In this document: in pieces, positions 42,704 through 53,312 of the stretch
Layout: every line of letters starts with the position of its first letter
Position numbering within the stretch: position 1 is the stretch's first letter
DNA from: Eunapius fragilis
Taxonomy: Eukaryota; Porifera; Demospongiae; Spongillida; Spongillidae
Direction of reading: 5' to 3'
NCBI GenBank assembly: GCA_963681505.1
Contig: OY811983.1
Span: 1,663,501 to 1,727,500, forward strand
DNA length: 64,000 nt
Notes under the pieces: generated by a model
What the model was told of the DNA's origin: nothing
What the model saw: the letters and a program-made list of their open reading frames with translations, nothing else
Databases searched by the model: none
Made by a program: the position numbers and the translations under genes

Positions 42704-42963
42704 GTGTACAGCCCCGCCCGTTCTGTCTGCAAGCACGTGACTCGTTCGGCCTTAGGTAATTTAATGACGAGCAATTAAACGCGTTTGCAGTCACGTGCAG
42801 TTCTTTTGAATCAACAGATTTCTTACTATGGAACCGATCACCCAAAACTCTAACTCCATACACGCACATGGAATATAAACACGGCTTGCGCATCTCTTCT
42901 GAGAAGTTGTGAACTTTGACATCTTTAATGAGGTTAGCTAAATTTGATCAAAAAATACCTAAC
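42704..42963. other. Upstream region of the FAM194-domain gene
   Basis: Nothing beyond the presumed promoter is seen. No clear TATA or initiator was identified. Confidence 0.4.
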
Positions 42964-43133
42964 GGGGCCGTTCATAAATTACGTCACGCAGAAGGGGGGA
43001 GGGGGGGGTATCAGCCAGTGTGACGATGTAACATTAAGCATACGTCAGTATGGGATAATGTGTGACGAGGGGGGGGGGGGGGGGGGGGTCCATAATGGTC
43101 AAAAATTGCGTGACGTAATTTATCAACGGCCCC
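42964..43133. mobile_element. 170-bp MITE with terminal inverted repeats
   Basis: The left end GGGGCCGTTCATAAATTACG and the right end CGTAATTTATCAACGGCCCC are inverted copies with small differences over about 27 bp. AAC flanks both sides (42961-42963 and 43134-43136), suggesting a 3-bp target duplication. Two G runs lie inside. The element is non-autonomous. Confidence 0.8.
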
Positions 43134-43136
43134 AAC

Positions 43137-43758
43137 CACGATGTTATATGAAATCAATCAGAGGTTTTTAAAAGTGCCCGATGCTAGTCCCGAGTAACTA
43201 GTCAGTTGAAATTTCTGGTGCCGCTTTCTCTGGTAGGCACCTACAGAGATAATAACGCGTCATAGAACTCAATTTCATGTCTTAAATACATCAGAAAGTT
43301 TATGTGTGCAAGGTGCAGCTATTAAGATAGCACACATCAGAGCAACCAGTTTTCCATTATCTATCGTAGAACCCTTGTGAATTCAATTCAGGGGTAGGTT
43401 AGGGTTCACTAAATGATTACACTGAAGCCAGGCAATACAGTGTAAGTGCAAACCCATAACTACTGTTATATAAAGATGGTTAGGGTATAAGCTTAAGTAC
43501 GGGGTAAGTTCCAATTTTCCCCATCCCTCTTCCAGAGGGATGGCACCTCATGCTCCTTGGTAAGTGGAGCTTAAGGGGTGGGGGTAGATAGTAGATTAGG
43601 ATGGGGTAGATAGGTAGGATTCTCACCACTCTATCTACACCCTATCCTAATCTACCCCCCACCCCATCCTAATCTACCCCCCACCCATCCTAATGTACTA
43701 TCTACCCCCACATCCTAATCTACTATCTACCCCCACCTCATCCTAATCTACTATCTAC
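43137..43758. other. Intergenic DNA with a C-rich minisatellite at its right end
   Basis: No gene is seen. From about 43575 to 43758 there are repeats of CATCCTAATCTACCCCCCAC and inverted copies of it (GTAGATTAGGATGGGG), able to fold. The large kinase-bearing element is inserted in this array: a similar CACCCCATCCTAATC lies just past its right end at 53660. Confidence 0.7.
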
Positions 43759-44247
43759 TACGGTGGCCCTGGAGGTCGCGCGACCAAACATTGCACGACG
43801 CGCGGTTTTTGCGATTGAACAATGTAGCAACGGTCCGATTCTGCGATCAAGCAACGACCCGATTCCGCTATCTAACAACGGTCAATTTTTGAGATCTAAC
43901 AACGGTCAATTATTGGGATCGAACAACGGTCAATTATTGGGATCTAACAACGGTCAATTATTGGGATCTAACAACGGTCAATTATTGGGATCTAACAACG
44001 GTCAATTATTGGGATCTAACAACGGTCTATTTTTGGGACCTAACAACGGTCTATTTTTGAGATCGTACAGCAGTCCATTTCTCCGGCCAAACGTAGTATG
44101 GTATATATAACGTGCATGACGTCATATACACGCAATGGCAAAAAGGTCAGCTAAATAGTATGGATATGGTTCACAGAGACGATCCTGTAGTCAACCGTAA
44201 GTTATGGCGTATCACCATCAGCCAAGAATGTGCATGTATACGCACAT
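43759..44247 (+). repeat. Left terminal inverted repeat of the kinase-bearing element
   Basis: This 489-bp arm matches the complement of 53177-53641 almost base for base. It contains an array of 24-bp units (CAACGGTCAATTATTGGGAT plus CTAA), with five perfect central copies and several diverged ones, so CAACGGTC recurs about a dozen times. The arm is open in one frame because 24 is a multiple of three, but coding is doubtful. Its inner end contains the same integrase-like coding piece as the right arm. Confidence 0.92.
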
Positions 44248-44390
44248 GCATGCAGGACTAATAGTGCGATACTGGAGACAACAGAAGACACTCCTGGCCA
44301 TACTCGCGTATCTGCGGCTAGTTCACCACGTGGCTATTGGGTAAGCGTGTATGATGGAGGCTACAATTAGCGCAGGACCAGTAAACTAGG

Positions 44391-44505
44391 GGAGCATCAC
44401 TATAACTTCAGGTTGACATGGCTCAAGAAAAGGCTCTCTGCACTGGGGCTAAAACGGCGTAAGGTTGTGGAAACACGCCTTACACTAATACATCAGGCTA
44501 TTAAG
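44391..44505 (+). pseudogene. Integrase N-terminal (helix-turn-helix) exon fragment
   Basis: The stretch codes for HHYNFRLTWLKKRL and SALGLKRRKV, which resembles the DNA-binding start of integrase-core transposases found in many invertebrate genomes. A GTCAGT donor follows at 44506. The continuation of this protein is not found on this strand. The catalytic part is on the opposite strand at the right end of the element, so the gene is broken or rearranged. Confidence 0.5.
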
Positions 44506-44565
44506 GTCAGTACTTTGCGAATATACAGAGTGGTGTGACGTGTCCAATTTGAGGAGCCATAGAAT

Positions 44566-45764
44566 GAGTTGCAAACGTCGGCACCACCAGCGCTGCCCCC
44601 GCCGGCGCTCCTGGCGGCACAACCAGCAGCGATACTCCCGCCGCCACCACCACCAGCTGCGCTCCCTCCGGTACCACCGCCGCCTGTGCTCTGTCACGAA
44701 AAATTTGGTCCGGGGGGGAAATCGGTCCGGCCGGACCAATTTTGGCGACCAAAAGTGGTCCGGCCGGACCGAATATGATGCCAAAATTTGTCCGGTTAAT
44801 CCAAAATTGGAACGGGCACATAAATACCTCGTACACGTGGAGATTAGTCTTATTCTATGTGAAAATGGATTATTTAAATGGGAACCTAGTAGAAGAAGCA
44901 TATGAGTACTTGGTAAGAAATGTGTACCCTGTGGGTACAAGCGTATAGGTAGTGTTCGCCACCCGCGAGTACCGATGTCGGTTGTCTTGAATATACAGCA
45001 AACATGAGGGATAATTATATAAACATACCTGATTCCAAGAGATTTCCAGCTCTCACTCTATACTAATACAGCTTCTTTTATTCAAAAACGTGCTCCGTAC
45101 GAAGGAGAACAACAGTTTATCCAATTAAGCGGATTTCTGGTATAGTCGCCAGTGCGGTTGGTCTTTCGCCACGTCAGTATGGTTGCAGTGTTCGCCACCA
45201 CCCTGCATTTCGTTGTTACGTAGCGTATGGTAGGTGGATTGTAACACAACATTGCTTAACCAAGTTAACCGTTTGAAAGGAAATGTCGCGAACACCCCCC
45301 CTCCCCACTATACCTGACGCTACGCTAGCACGCAAGCGTTATATAATTCATCACTCTCCCTTTATTACTTGCATGTGTACGTGGCGCCACGAAAGAAACT
45401 TACAATTATAACGTTGTAAGTAGCCAGCTGAAAAAAAAAAGCTTGGACACACTTTGCATGTATTGTTACTCAGTGATCGAATAGCGGACCGTTTTTGGCA
45501 AGTCAGGACCACTTTTGGCGGACAAATATAGTCCGGTCGGACCGTTTTTGGCGACCAAAAGAGGTCCGGCCGGACCAATTTTGGCGACCAAAAGTGGTCC
45601 GCCGGACCACTTTTAGGTAGGACCACTTTTGCCGTGACAGCTCCCTCCCTGGCCTGCATGGCCACTGCCACCCTGGCTGAATGCAGCATAGCGGGGAGGC
45701 CGGGGACCGGGAGGAGGACGTCCCCGCAGGCGACGAGGGCGCGGGCGAGGACAATTAATAATTA
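44566..45764 (+). pseudogene. Proline-rich exon split by an insertion
   Basis: Codons from 44566 give a Pro/Ala-rich sequence (APPALPPPALLAAQ, then AILPPPPPPAALPPV). It is cut at 44690 by the 950-bp element and resumes at 45641 or 45643, where one frame continues as PPWPAWPLPPWL. Which frame was used before insertion depends on the size of the target duplication. The parent gene is unknown. It could be the tail of the element's transposase or a second cargo gene. Confidence 0.4.
44691..45640. mobile_element. 950-bp inverted-repeat element nested in the kinase-bearing element
   Basis: The ends are CTGTCACG at left and CGTGACAG at right, followed inward by complementary GGTCC-rich blocks. Both ends carry repeated GTCCGGCCGGACCAATTTTG and GGCGACCAAAAGTGGTCC segments, themselves palindromic. 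CT at both flanks may be a 2-bp target duplication. The interior shows no transposase, so it is non-autonomous. Confidence 0.75.
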
Positions 45765-46332
45765 ACACAACTAATTCATTAATTAAATATGTATTATTAT
45801 TGAACAGGAATACAAGATGCAGCAGAATACACTAATCAGAATAAATGCACTAAATAACGAATGCTATTATTAATACATACATACATATCCAGACACACTG
45901 AGACACACTGGCTATGAAAGTGACAATGAGGAACTATCCCCCTCCTGAAGGGAACAGCCACATCTTAAGAGGAGGGCTCGGGCATTGTACAATAATAATA
46001 ATTATTATTAAAGTTATTTGTTATTGCATTAAGAGATAAAAGGGATCGTTCAAATTCTATATGCTCTTCCTACATTTCATTGACTACTATACTGCTATGA
46101 CAGGGTGAAAAAAAAAACTATGAAACAAGTATGTGTTTAGAAGGGGGAGTTGCCGACAGGCAGGTGGCTAGACCTACTTTAACCTTAGACAATGTTTCCC
46201 TTTTAATGCCATATATGCTTTCCGATGCTACATCAATTGTAAGCAGGGGGTAGGTGCACAACCATTCGCCCTTCATCAAAACATTAAACATTTGTTTTTT
46301 TATTTTACTCCCTAAACAAAAACACTTAATGA
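45765..46332. other. Non-coding left-arm spacer of the kinase-bearing element
   Basis: AT-rich sequence with ATAATAATAATTATTATTA near 46000. No coding similarity seen. Confidence 0.5.
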
Positions 46333-46335
46333 TTA

Positions 46336-49300
46336 GGCCAAGCAAACTTGATTATTAGTTTCTCGTCCGCCGGTTTTCAAGAAAGGATGCGGGCGGGCGG
46401 TAATTATTCATTATTCATTATTCTATTTGTTCATTATTTTACATTGGATGCTATAGCTAGAAGTTTTAATAAAGATGTGCACGCGAAATACGATTGCAAA
46501 CGACACATGCACAAAACATTCATGGCCAGTCATCAAACAATAGACTTCCTTCTTTTGATATGCTCCTTCGTTTGGTTGCACACAGAACACATGGGGTAAG
46601 AAGACTCTGAGACTTTTACTAAGTCGGCTGTTGCAGCACAGTGCACACAGATGTCTTCAAATCCAGCTGAATAATATAATGCTTCAATTACATCCCCACA
46701 CCAGTGATCACGAACCACTACACCTGATAAGCTCTCAGGAAGTGAAAGATCATCAAAGGATGCTCCACATGAGTATGAAACATCTTCCAGAATGGATTGC
46801 AAAGTACTACGTTCACCAACTGAGAGTTTTCTTTTTGAGAATACCAAGCGCCACATGTTGCATTCTTCACACTGAATAACTGTTCCAGTGTTGTTTATGT
46901 GCTGCACGCTTGGACTGAAAGAAAGAGGTTTTGCCTTTAATTTTCCCTTCAGCGAAGGGCGGTCTTGCTCAGTAGTGTCACGGGTAAAAACTTGGTCAAA
47001 TGGCAAATAGTGACCATCTTCCTGCATAAGTGGATCAGGAAGAAACCGTAGCTTTTCAAAACTAGATTTGTCCATCCGTAGTGGCTTGCAGATTGTACAC
47101 CTTTCTTGCCCACACTTTTTTATGCAGAATGTATAATGATGCATCTGGCAACAGTGACCAAGGAAGGCTTGAAGCCTTTGTTTGTCATTTGTTTTATCCT
47201 TGGTAGTATCATTATTAGAAAGAGATGGGTCAATCTGTAACAGAATTTCCCAAAAGCTTCCATGTCTCCGTCAGAACATGCTGATCGAACTTCGAAGTGC
47301 TTACCTTTCAACTCCAACCTTTGCATGATGCCTGACAGAAGATCTATAGGCTGCAATATTGACTCTGTAATTTCCTTCTTGTACTGCTCTCCAGTTGAGC
47401 GAACTTGTTTTAGTGAGTTACAATTCCTCAGTGCTTTTTCAGCATCGGTATTCATTTCCTTTCGCATGAGGCCTATGGATTGAAGTCCCAGATTTACCAC
47501 ACTCATGATCCTTTCAACAGGGTTTCGCCAAGACTGGTTTGGTGCTGTCCTTGCTGCACACAACAGATCCAGATTCAAATTAAGAAAAAGTGCTATAAGA
47601 GACAGCTGTGTTGAGACATATGTGAGCCGATGATCTGGTCCACCATCTGTGTACAAAAACATGATGGACTTATGACCTATTTGTCTAGTTAACCATGAGT
47701 TGAGTTCAGCTCCATGTCTCATGGGTGATGAGGGTTGAAAGACTGCATCTTTAAGCATGACACAGACTTGACCATCATACCAAGAACCATCGATGCTTTC
47801 TGGAATATCAATGCGAAAGAGGACACTAGGGATTATGCTAAAGCGAGTAAAGTCATGATCACCAACTTGAAAAACCTCCTGTAGTGAGATAATGACCCTG
47901 CGACCTCTTTCAGCAGCTGCAACTGGGAAATTGGGCTCACCAACTTTGATTCTATGCTTATCATCAAGACAGATAAATAGGCTTTGACTCTTGAAGAGCA
48001 ATGCATATTCTCGCATATAACGGAAGATTGCAGCACAGTAGTATTCATCAATGTGTGTTTTCCTGAATTGCCTCTTTTGGACCATCATCTTAACAGGTAA
48101 ACGTTTGTAGTACTGTTCAGCGGTATTTGTACGTGGATTCTGTGGATAAAATTGCAAGCGCAAAAACTGCTGGGAGGGGATAGGTGTTCCAAAAGATCTC
48201 TGACAGATATAGCACGCGCTAAATAAGTAGCATTGTCATGTCGGCGTTCATGCACAGCAGTACATTCCTGCAGGTAAGATTCACATTTCTTCCAGAAAAC
48301 ATTGTACTTGTCACTTTGTTTCAAATTGAGAGCACGGAGATCAACAAGTAGGTCTGGATCTTCCATTAGAAGTGCTTCTTGCAACCGTTGGTCAATTTCA
48401 GCTTCATGAGTGTTGAGTGATGCACTATGATCACCTATGGATGTGAGTAAAAGTATTAATGAGTAAATGGTATTTACATATACTGTACAAGTACACTGGT
48501 TATGTGTTATATGGGTGTGAGTTCAAATGGTAATCATGTGTGTGTGATCCAGCACTCACCAGTCAATTCCCTGTAGATCTCACGAAGGACATATGGTTTA
48601 GCTGATGAACTGATCAGACCAAATTTATTAATGAATTCTCTTCTCATGCTTCGAGTATGGTACACGGGAAGCTGATCCAAGATTAACCTGATAATTCTTT
48701 GGTTCTCCACCATAGCATTCTCAAAACTGACATGTGGTGGGATTTTCCAAACATAGTGATAGTTTCCAATGTTGGATCCAAAAGATTTAGTGAGCATGAT
48801 GCACCTAATTGGAAGCCCTTTCTCCACTTCCTTAATGTACGTATATCGCTTACGTTTGTCAACTGGGGCAAAGTCATTAACAAAAATGGGCTTGTAACTC
48901 TCTATTTTCTGCAGCTCATCAATAATTCCATTCAGTAGTATGGGATGCATGCTCATCCCTTGTGTTTATAACAGCAAATGACAGATCATCTGAAGCAACT
49001 TCCACTTGAATCTCATTATGCTTTTGCACAGATCTATTCTTCTCCATTAGTTCAAAACCATAACTCTCCAATGCTTCAGCTAAAGCTTCAGTGGCAGTTC
49101 TAATAGTAGCCCACCCTTGTGTTTTCATCCATGGGCACAGAAGAAAGTTTTTGAGGTTACCTGCATGCAATCTCAGTATATCAGCTTTTAAGTTGGAGTG
49201 AGATCTCTTCCGGTGCTTAGTAAGCTCTGGTGTATTGTAGCCAGAGCTTAATACAATGGCAACGACTAGCAAATGTTTTGTGGTGTCCGTCTATGTACCA

Positions 49301-49941
49301 CAGGCATTGCTGGAGTTCCATTAGGAATTTTTGACCATGTGATCTACCACCAGTGCTCCACTCCCATCCCTTATTCTCAAAAAAGGAAACAAGGTCATTG
49401 AACAACTTGTCCTTCTTGTTTCTTTCCTGGATTTTTAATGGTAGCGTTGCCTTATCTACTGTTTTCTGAGAGGCCATCAAAACCTCAAACGCATTGGGAA
49501 GTGTTGAAGAAGCTGAGGCTGATTGAGCATCTTCATGAACGGTCTGTGACACGATGAACTTAACATGCTGACCAAACATTGCGCAAACATCGTCGACGTT
49601 GAGCTGCTCATCCACAATGCTTAACGAATCTTTCGTAAGGCCAATATGAACTTTATCTAGGAATGAATATGACAGTTCTTCATCGATAACAAGACGAGGA
49701 TGAGCTCCGGCGACAATTTTAGAAAACAGTGAAGAAAACGTCAGACCCGTCTCCACTTGAACGACTGTCCATGGTATATGGGTCTTGTAAGCCCCTGAAA
49801 CAGTCAAATTAATACGCGGCATGGCACGTCCTATATTGTCACGTGATGAGTGTATGAATAATAAAATAATGAAATTTGGTGCGTGGCTCCAAAAAATGAT
49901 GCGGGCGGGGACGAGAAACTAATAATCAAGTTTGCTTGGCC
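46336..49941. mobile_element. DNA transposon with a DDE transposase, nested insertion
   Basis: The 3,606-bp element has terminal inverted repeats starting GGCCAAGCAAACTTGATTAT (about 33 bp matched) and a 3-bp TTA duplication (46333-46335 and 49942-49944). It carries one transposase gene on the minus strand. The insertion lies only about 50 bp upstream of the kinase start codon of the surrounding element. TTA duplications are known for PIF/Harbinger elements, but the transposase does not look like that family to me. Confidence 0.88.
46533..49822 (-). CDS. Large DDE-type transposase of an unnamed family
   Basis: About 1,000 residues are spread over five or six exons. N-terminal landmarks are MPRINLTVSGAYKTHIPW (49822) and WYIDGHHKTFASR (about 49260). 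The middle exon starts near 48956 (HPILLNGIIDELQKIE) and another near 48430. The catalytic part (48163-47250) has FICLDDKHRIKVGEP, LYTDGGPDHRLTYVS and NPVERIMSVVNLGLQ, giving a plausible D-D-E triad with the spacing of RNase-H-fold transposases. A Cys-rich C-terminus (CGQERCTICKP, CEECNMW, CSVCNQTKEHIKRRK) suggests zinc binding. Near 47250 the reading appears to shift by one base: the downstream family-like frame (through LGHCCQMHHYTF) is not in phase with the catalytic exon. This copy is therefore probably inactive. Confidence 0.75.
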
Positions 49942-49994
49942 TTATTCTTTTAATTGCCGCATTTTTGCATTCATCATTTGTTACAACTGAACAT

Positions 49995-52212
49995 ATGTCG
50001 AAGGAGGATAGTCGCGATTCCCTATTGCATGATGCATCTTTCCAAGATGATTTGCGTACAGCCCTCAAACGCGCAATCTCAGCGCGACTACCATCTGCAA
50101 CAGCGAACTCCGCGCGGCGCGGACAATCGCCGCCGCCGTCGTCGTCGTCGTCAGGAAAATCTCAACAATCACTGCAAGCCCCGCAGAGAAAACGCAAACC
50201 GGAGGAGAGCTATGAAGACCTACTAAAGTCGTATAACGATCTCACATCCTCGAAACGTTGTGCAAACTTTGCAAGTAAGAAGAAGAAGAAGAAAAATGAA
50301 GTGCCATCAAAAGACGAAGATTCCTGGTTACACAAGTATGCACAATCCATTGGTTCGCGTTTTTTACATGCATCTTGGCTTGTATTCGTGGTGGCTTCCC
50401 TCCTTTTTTCTTTACACTGCTATGCATGTAGATGTCAGTTTGCAGGATGGTAAAAACAAAGAAAGGGGACAGCTATAGGCGCCACGGTGACACTTTCAGG
50501 GTGTCGGGATTCTCACTTAGTGACTCATATGCTGCTGTTATTCGGATAGCTGCAGCTCCACTCCTGGAGAAAAAAGTGAACTATGACATGTGCTGTCTAA
50601 TCGTGTCACAAGCCCGAGTCGTCAACCTTCCTCTGGAAGCTGGTGCGTGGACACTGGGGATGTTTTTACAAGGACTTGGGGGCCTGGTAAAGGCTAAAAG
50701 GCTTATTCTAGGAGTATGCATGCCTGAAAATAGTGTAAGTTACAAACCTTCATGCAGCTCAGTTAGTGCAGTTTTTCTACATTGTACAGGAGTCAACCAA
50801 CAGTGAAACGGCAGGTATTAAATTACTTGGTGTGACATGTATATTATATTTTGACGGCCAAGGAATTAGTCAATATGTATGAGATTTGTACACATTCCTT
50901 TATAGAACTTGAAGATAGCACCAGACGTAAGCCGATGTCACCAATGAGCATTGAAAAAGAAGACCTAAATGCAGATGCCAGAGGTGGTTGCAACTGAGAA
51001 AAATGTAAGCATATATACTTACTACTTTTTGTAAATAGCTGAAGTTAGGAACGGCCTACAACACTTCTCTGCCCCAATCATTGATCTTACACAAAGTAAT
51101 TTGTAATCTCTTTGTGTATACACAAAAATAATTTTTTCACCATGATGTCATTGCTGTTTTAACAAGGAAAAGAAACTACATGCATTCCAGGTACATGTGT
51201 ATGAATAGTGAATGTTTTATGTATATTCTACACTACAATTTAATACAGAGGGGCTGGTGATAGAATTTGAGAACCTTATAATTGGGAACAACATCGGAGT
51301 TGGCAGTTGGGGGGTTGTTTGTAAAGGTGACTATCTTGGCACTGAGGTGGCCATAAAGATGATAACCATACCGGATGAAGGCCTTACGAAGAAAACACTT
51401 ACTGAAGTGTTAATTTTAAGGTAAGTGTGTTCAAGATATTAACATGGCACTGTCAATTACAGTGCAATAACAACAGAGAGTTGCGGCACCCCAACATTAT
51501 CACCCTTATGGGTGCATGCAAGCATGTGAACCAACTGCTGATCATCATGAACTATGTAGATGGTTGCAATCTTGATCAAGCCATTTTTCAAAATACCCTT
51601 GTGGTTAGTATGTTTGCAATGGGAATGTAACCTGGTGTATGAAACTTATTTCCAGATGGAAGCTGTTCAAATCAGCAGCTTAGCAAAGCAAGTCACAAGG
51701 GCACTTGCTTATATGCATAGCCATGACCCTGTTGTGATCCACCAGGACTTAAAACCTGCCAATGTTATGGTAAGGACATGCATGTATTGCCAGAATGTCA
51801 TTCATATTCCATTATACAGGTTTCACGAGAATATCACGCATATGTGTGTGACTTAGGGGTTGCCAAGTTACAGGACCAGTTGGCTTCAATTAAAACATCG
51901 AAAGGGTCTGGTGCAGGGACTGCGCCTTACAAAGCACCAGAGATGTTTATGGATGCCAAACGATCATGGCAAGCAGATGTTTATTCATTAGGATGCCTGC
52001 TCATAGAGTTGACTACAAGAAATCGAGTATGGGGGAACCTAGATGCAGGGCAGATCTGTACCAAGGTGTGTGGCACATATTTGATAGCCCCTCAACAACC
52101 TTCAACGTCTGAAGTTCCCCCAACATACCGTGAACTGTGTGAACTTTGTACACAGGTAAAGCCAGCCGAAAGACCGACAGCTATACAAGTATTAAATCGA
52201 CTGAGCAAGTAA
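49995..52212 (+). CDS. Protein kinase carried by the inverted-repeat element
   Basis: Eight exons join in phase (49995-50335, 50446-50734, 50790-50814, 50906-50983, 51249-51420, 51477-51603, 51656-51769, 51820-52212) to 512 residues with no stop. Residues 1-120 are low-complexity and end in a Lys cluster (nuclear-signal-like). Residues 120-210 form an unrecognised domain (SYRRHGDTFRVSGFSLSD to GGLVKAKRLIL). The kinase domain covers about 252-512: glycine loop IGVGSWGVV, VAIK lysine 281, catalytic loop HQDLKPANV (Asp375, with Gln for the usual Arg), DLG instead of DFG (Asp393), and APYKAPEM. All catalytic residues are present. The closest general type is TKL. It lies between the two arms in plus orientation and reads toward the integrase exons. 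Confidence 0.85.
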
Positions 52213-52447
52213 TCAATATCTGTGCTCAATTGTAATGTGTATCTGGTACATAACCTGTTCATATATAATACATAAAAACAAAAGCTAGGTAAGAGTAAAC
52301 AAACTTGCAATTCACAGCTGTAATTTGATTCTGTGAAAAATCAATAAGGGACAAAATTGAATCTGCCAACACTTGGAACTCCGAAGGATAAAAAGGCCGG
52401 AGATCTACATCAATAGACTTTACCATAAACACGTGTACACATCCATG

Positions 52448-52498
<51 letters not shown>

Positions 52499-52660
52499 AC
52501 AGTCACATACATGTACACGTATAAATGAAAATGGGTGACCACAACAGACAATCAAATGTCAGATCGATTTTAGCACATGCACCATGTAAATATGACACAC
52601 TTATACAACATACACAAACATGTAAACATGCAGCATGCACAGATGCATGCATATATGCTA
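52213..52660. other. Non-coding stretch with CA microsatellite
   Basis: The stretch has a (CA)n run at 52449-52500 and ACATGTACAC-type repeats. The second half of an integrase catalytic domain would be expected here on the minus strand, but I find no sequence resembling it. Confidence 0.55.
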
Positions 52661-53312
52661 TCAAGACCTGTGACTACCTTCCAATTTTACCACTGCATCC
52701 AAAAAGAACTTGACCACCACATTTGGGTCATTGTTAGTGGAAGTTAGTTCCAACCAAAGGATCTTCCGTGAGAACCTGGAGGAATCATATTCATGCGTGT
52801 ACATTAATATTATGAAGCTAGATATGTACAAATATTTACCCATCAATACAAGCATGAATTGGAAAGCCAAAAGGTTTCAACTTGTCATACCCGTCGATGT
52901 GCCAACACCAGTTTGGACCCTGCAATGAAAACAAGTATATAGCGGCATGAATGATGGTGGCAATTCGTTGCTTTGTTCACGTAGGTTCTCCTTGTCAGTC
53001 TTTTTACTCTACGTAGCCGTGAGCCAACAGGATCCATTACAGCAAGTAGCATCATCACAGTTGATCTAGATGAGTGAAGACAGTGATCATGTGTACCCAG
53101 CTCACTTAAATATGCATGGGGCACCTCTTAATGGTGTATCCGTACTTCATTTGAAGCAATCGCCACATCGCCCGGTATGTGCGTATACATGCACATTCTT
53201 GGCTGATGGTGATACGCCATAACTTACGGTTGACTACAGGATCGTCTCTGTGAACCATATCCATACTATTTAGCTGACCTTTTTGCCATTGCGTGTATAT
53301 GACGTCATGCAC
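52661..53312 (-). pseudogene. Truncated integrase-core (rve-like) transposase
   Basis: Exons read leftwards. ACIRTYRAMWRLLQMKYG (about 53200-53140, overlapping the inverted repeat) is followed by LLAVMDPVGSRLRRVKRLTRR (about 53050-52985), GPNWCWHIDGYDKLKPFGF (about 52918-52860) and FSRKILWLELTSTNNDPNV (about 52785-52725). The WHIDGYD motif holds the first catalytic Asp of an integrase-type DDE domain. The second Asp and the Glu were not found downstream, so the catalytic domain is incomplete. The family occurs widely in invertebrate and fish genomes as integrase core domain proteins. Confidence 0.7.

Noticed and set aside
43763..44110. Frame reading SNNGQLLG repeats in the left arm (and its mirror in the right arm)
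   Set aside because: It arises from the 24-bp arm repeat. A coding role is possible but has no independent support, so it is not listed as a gene.
44569..44778. Proline-rich frame running on into the GGTCC-rich region
   Set aside because: The part after 44690 belongs to the inserted 950-bp element, so the full frame is not a native protein.
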